From NCBI GenBank assembly GCA_003223995.1, contig QHYA01000221.1:1-9200 (forward strand): a stretch of DNA of 9,200 nucleotides, given 5' to 3'. Under the pieces are notes generated by a model. That model saw only the letters and a list, made by a program, of their open reading frames with translations, was not told the origin of the DNA and did not search any database. A program made the position numbers and the translations under genes. Below are positions 7,136-9,200 of the stretch, in pieces (positions within the stretch are counted from its first letter, which is position 1; each line of letters begins with the position of its first letter). Source of the DNA: Acidobacteriota bacterium (GTDB lineage: Bacteria; Acidobacteriota; Polarisedimenticolia; QHYA01).

Positions 7136-9067
7136 GTGCCGACGGGCGATAAGACGTCGATGCAAGCTCGCCTTTCCTACGCGAGGGTCCTGGTCGAGGT
7201 CTGGGAGCTCGATGACGCCGAAGCCCAGCTCGCCGGGGTGCTCGAAGAGTGGCCGGACGAGGTGACCGCCCTCGACCTGCTCGCCAAGATCAAGCACATA
7301 CGGGGCGAGCTGACCGAGGCGATCGCTTGCTGGGCCCAGGTCCACGCCCGCTCGTCGCCCAAGCAGGCAGGGGCCCACCTGCGGCTGAACTCCTTGTTGC
7401 AGCTCGCCAGGGACACCGAACGGGGCGGACGCGATTTCCTGGTGCTCGGTCCGTACCAGCTCTGGCGCAAGCCGGCGGCCCATCTCGAGCTGGAGGAAGT
7501 GTTCCGCCTCTTCCTGGCCCGCCGCCCCGATGAGGCGCGTGCGAGATGCGATCAGCTCGCCCGCAAGTACCACGGCAAGGATCAGGACCTCTACAAGCTG
7601 GCAGTTCTGGCCAACGCCTGGATCGCCGAGCTCTCGGGGGATCTCGATCGGGCGCAGTCGATCCTGGAGGAGCTCGGCAGCGAGCGTGGCTTCGAGAACG
7701 ACAAGGACCGCCTGCTCGCTCTTGCCCGTCTCTACGAGAAGGTCGGCGCGACCGAGCTTCTCCGGAAGGCGGTGAACATCTATCTGCACTTCGAGCGGGA
7801 TTACGAGACCGTCTCCGCGCTGGGCAATTTGAGCGTCCTCTACCTCAGGCTCGGCGATGAGGGGGAGGCGGCTCGATATCATCGCCGGTTCCTCGATCTC
7901 TTCCGGCGACGGATGCACCGCCCCACGCTGGCCGAGGCCATACAGGTCAGCGCGATCCGCTATGTGCCGCTCTACAAGCTTTGCAAGATCCGGTTCGCGG
8001 GCACGGACGGCCTGACGGAGCTGGCGCCACGGGAGCGGGCGATCGGACTGGCCCTTGCGGGGGACAGGGACGGGTCGCGCGAGTTGCTGCAAGGCGGCAA
8101 GGAGCCTCTTGACATCAAGTACCGGGCCGACCTCGCCGTCCTCGATGGATCGTGCGAGGAGGCGGTCTCCCTCTACATCGAGAGCCTTCGTGCGGACCCG
8201 CATAGCCCGAGGGTGATCGGCTGGCTGCTCGCCCAGCACGCGAGGAGCCAGTCGACCCAGATCGCGAAGTACTTCAAACAGGGAGAGGTCGCGGAGCGGA
8301 CCTTCGAGATCCTCGAAGCAGCGATCCGATCTTCCCCCCTGAGGGCGAGCCTCTGGCGGCAGAAAGGGGTGCTCCATCAGATCCTCGGGCAGGCGGAGGA
8401 GGCCGGACGCTGCTTCGAGAGGAGCGCGGCGCTGCAGGAGGCCGCGCAGCGCGAATCCAGCCCGGTGGGCAGGGTGCTCGCCGCCGCGGTGTATCACCTC
8501 GTGGGCAAGCCGAAAGGGCTCATCCACGAGGTCTGGGCCGAGCGCAAGCCTGCCGGACCCGGACGCGGGGGTTTCCTGGAGGAGATCCTGGGCAGCCTGA
8601 CCCAGGAGATGACCCAGGCGGTTCGCAACACTTTCCTCTCCGTCCGGGAGTACGCGCGCGCCAAGTGGCCGCAGCAGACGCACGACATCCTCGATTACAA
8701 CTACACCTACAAGGTCACCAAAGAGGACGAGCCGTCCGGGGGATTGTCGGCGGGTCTGCCGTCGGCGCTCGCGTTCCTGTCGGTTTTCCTCGATCGCCCG
8801 GTCCCGCAGAACATCGCTTCGAGCGGCGTTCTCGTCGCCGACTCTCACGATGTCCTGTCGGTGCGTCCTGTCGGGGAGCCCGAATACAAGGTCCGCGGCG
8901 CCTACAATAGGAACCTGCAGCGTCTGATCCTTCCGGTCGGGAACCGCAAGGACCTGAAAAACAACCCTCGCGTTCCGGCGGAGGTGTGCGAGGAGATCGT
9001 CCGCTACGCGTCGGACCTGGACGACGCCGTCGTCCTGACCTTCGGGGAAGATATCTGGATCAGATAG
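7136..9067 (+). CDS. TPR-repeat protein with C-terminal Lon (S16) protease domain, no AAA+ module
   Basis: This is a soluble 643-residue protein. Residues 1 to about 440 are helical repeats of TPR character: alternating Ala/Leu/Tyr helices such as AEAQLAGVLEEWPDEVTAL (28-46), SGDLDRAQSILEEL (167-180), SALGNLSVLYLRLGDEGEAA (227-246) and GVLHQILGQAEEAGRCFERS (411-430). A linker of about 50 residues follows. Residues 480-643 match a Lon proteolytic domain: GGLSAGLPSALAF with nucleophile Ser538 (Lon GPSAG motif) and YKVRGAYNRNLQRLILP with Lys585. The 47-residue Ser-Lys spacing compares with 43 in E. coli Lon (S679, K722), so the catalytic dyad is intact. No Walker A or B motif, signal peptide or membrane helix is seen, so ATP-driven unfolding cannot come from this chain. 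The TPRs probably present partners or substrates. A stop at 7127 limits the start to the GTG at 7136 or the ATG at 7160; neither has a strong ribosome site (GAGAG before the GTG). The physiological role is unknown. It is divergent from the PBP gene. Confidence 0.85.
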   Translation: MPTGDKTSMQARLSYARVLVEVWELDDAEAQLAGVLEEWPDEVTALDLLAKIKHIRGELTEAIACWAQVHARSSPKQAGAHLRLNSLLQLARDTERGGRDFLVLGPYQLWRKPAAHLELEEVFRLFLARRPDEARARCDQLARKYHGKDQDLYKLAVLANAWIAELSGDLDRAQSILEELGSERGFENDKDRLLALARLYEKVGATELLRKAVNIYLHFERDYETVSALGNLSVLYLRLGDEGEAARYHRRFLDLFRRRMHRPTLAEAIQVSAIRYVPLYKLCKIRFAGTDGLTELAPRERAIGLALAGDRDGSRELLQGGKEPLDIKYRADLAVLDGSCEEAVSLYIESLRADPHSPRVIGWLLAQHARSQSTQIAKYFKQGEVAERTFEILEAAIRSSPLRASLWRQKGVLHQILGQAEEAGRCFERSAALQEAAQRESSPVGRVLAAAVYHLVGKPKGLIHEVWAERKPAGPGRGGFLEEILGSLTQEMTQAVRNTFLSVREYARAKWPQQTHDILDYNYTYKVTKEDEPSGGLSAGLPSALAFLSVFLDRPVPQNIASSGVLVADSHDVLSVRPVGEPEYKVRGAYNRNLQRLILPVGNRKDLKNNPRVPAEVCEEIVRYASDLDDAVVLTFGEDIWIR

Positions 9068-9068
9068 G

Positions 9069-9108
9069 CTGATACGAAAACTCGCCGTGTGGCGAATTTT
9101 CGCATCAG
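9069..9108. terminator. Strong 18-bp hairpin after the TPR-Lon gene
   Basis: One base after the TPR-Lon stop, an 18-base arm starting CTGATACGAAAA pairs with an arm ending TTTTCGCATCAG around a 4-base loop. In plus-strand RNA two of the 18 pairs are A-C mismatches. In minus-strand RNA the same two become G-U wobbles, giving an unbroken 18-bp stem. No long U-run follows outside the stem on either strand. The likely role is termination between convergent genes. A smaller stem, CCTCG/CGAGG, lies at 9135-9150. Confidence 0.6.
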
Positions 9109-9152
9109 GGGCATGGGCGAGCCCTTCCCCGCCGCCTCGCCTCACCGAGGGG

Positions 9153-9200
9153 CTAGTTGACCGGCACGGGCCTCGGCGTCGCTGTACGGTTGTTCTCAGC
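9153..9200 (-). CDS. Possible C-terminal end of a gene entering from the right edge
   Basis: The minus-strand frame is open from base 9200 to a TAG at 9153-9155, giving 15 residues ending TPRPVPVN. It is too short to recognise. A convergent gene here would fit the strong hairpin at 9069-9108, which folds better in minus-strand RNA. It could equally be chance. Confidence 0.25.
   Translation of the reverse strand, partial: AENNRTATPRPVPVN

Noticed and set aside
5993..9145. A 1050-codon open frame on the minus strand, opposite TPR-Lon and running into the PBP 5' end
   Set aside because: Its translation is Arg/Asp/Leu/Pro-rich without recognisable domains and mirrors the TPR-Lon and PBP genes, which have clear motifs. 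Long antisense frames are expected in GC-rich coding DNA.

Overview
The window is high-GC bacterial DNA, with strong G/C preference at third codon positions and long antisense open frames. Gene content is chromosomal and housekeeping-like: a SpoIIE-type phosphatase, an aldo/keto reductase, type I glutamine synthetase, a mannose-6-phosphate-isomerase-type cupin, a divergent class A penicillin-binding protein and a TPR-Lon protease. A murein synthase with one membrane anchor and glnA with its adenylylation-site region suggest a Gram-negative-type bacterium such as Acidobacteriota, Myxococcota or a related lineage. The sequence alone does not settle the phylum. I see no phage, IS, CRISPR or RNA gene.

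Layout, left to right. (1) Bases 2-799, +: the C-terminal catalytic part of a PP2C/SpoIIE (RsbU-like) phosphatase whose sensor part lies off the left edge. (2) Bases 854-1861, -: an intact aldo/keto reductase, convergent with the phosphatase. (3) Bases 1862-2037: a divergent regulatory spacer holding a short leader ORF for the reductase and a strong ribosome site for glnA. (4) Bases 2038-3322, +: glnA, broken by an internal deletion of about 49 codons that also shifts frame. (5) Bases 3380-3757, -: a small cupin of the ManC/PMI-II C-terminal type, convergent with glnA. (6) Bases 3758-3946, -: in frame with and upstream of the cupin, about 63 codons that look like the C-terminal end of a GT4 glycosyltransferase. 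They overlap the out-of-frame tail of the next gene. (7) Bases 3781-7014, -: a 1077-residue GT51/transpeptidase protein with an unusual, enlarged transpeptidase domain. (8) Bases 7015-7135: a divergent promoter spacer. (9) Bases 7136-9067, +: a TPR-repeat protein ending in a Lon (S16) protease domain with no AAA+ ATPase. (10) A strong hairpin and the possible tail of a convergent minus-strand gene at the right edge.

The genes do not form one pathway. The only plausible functional links are the divergent PBP/TPR-Lon pair, which shares a promoter region, and the cupin with the GT4 remnant, both typical of exopolysaccharide or mannose-sugar metabolism. The most unusual intact gene is the AAA-less TPR-Lon protease. 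The most unusual structural facts are the two frame-breaking lesions about 1.3 kb apart (glnA, and the PBP/GT4/cupin junction). They may be real deletions or may flag a faulty assembly.
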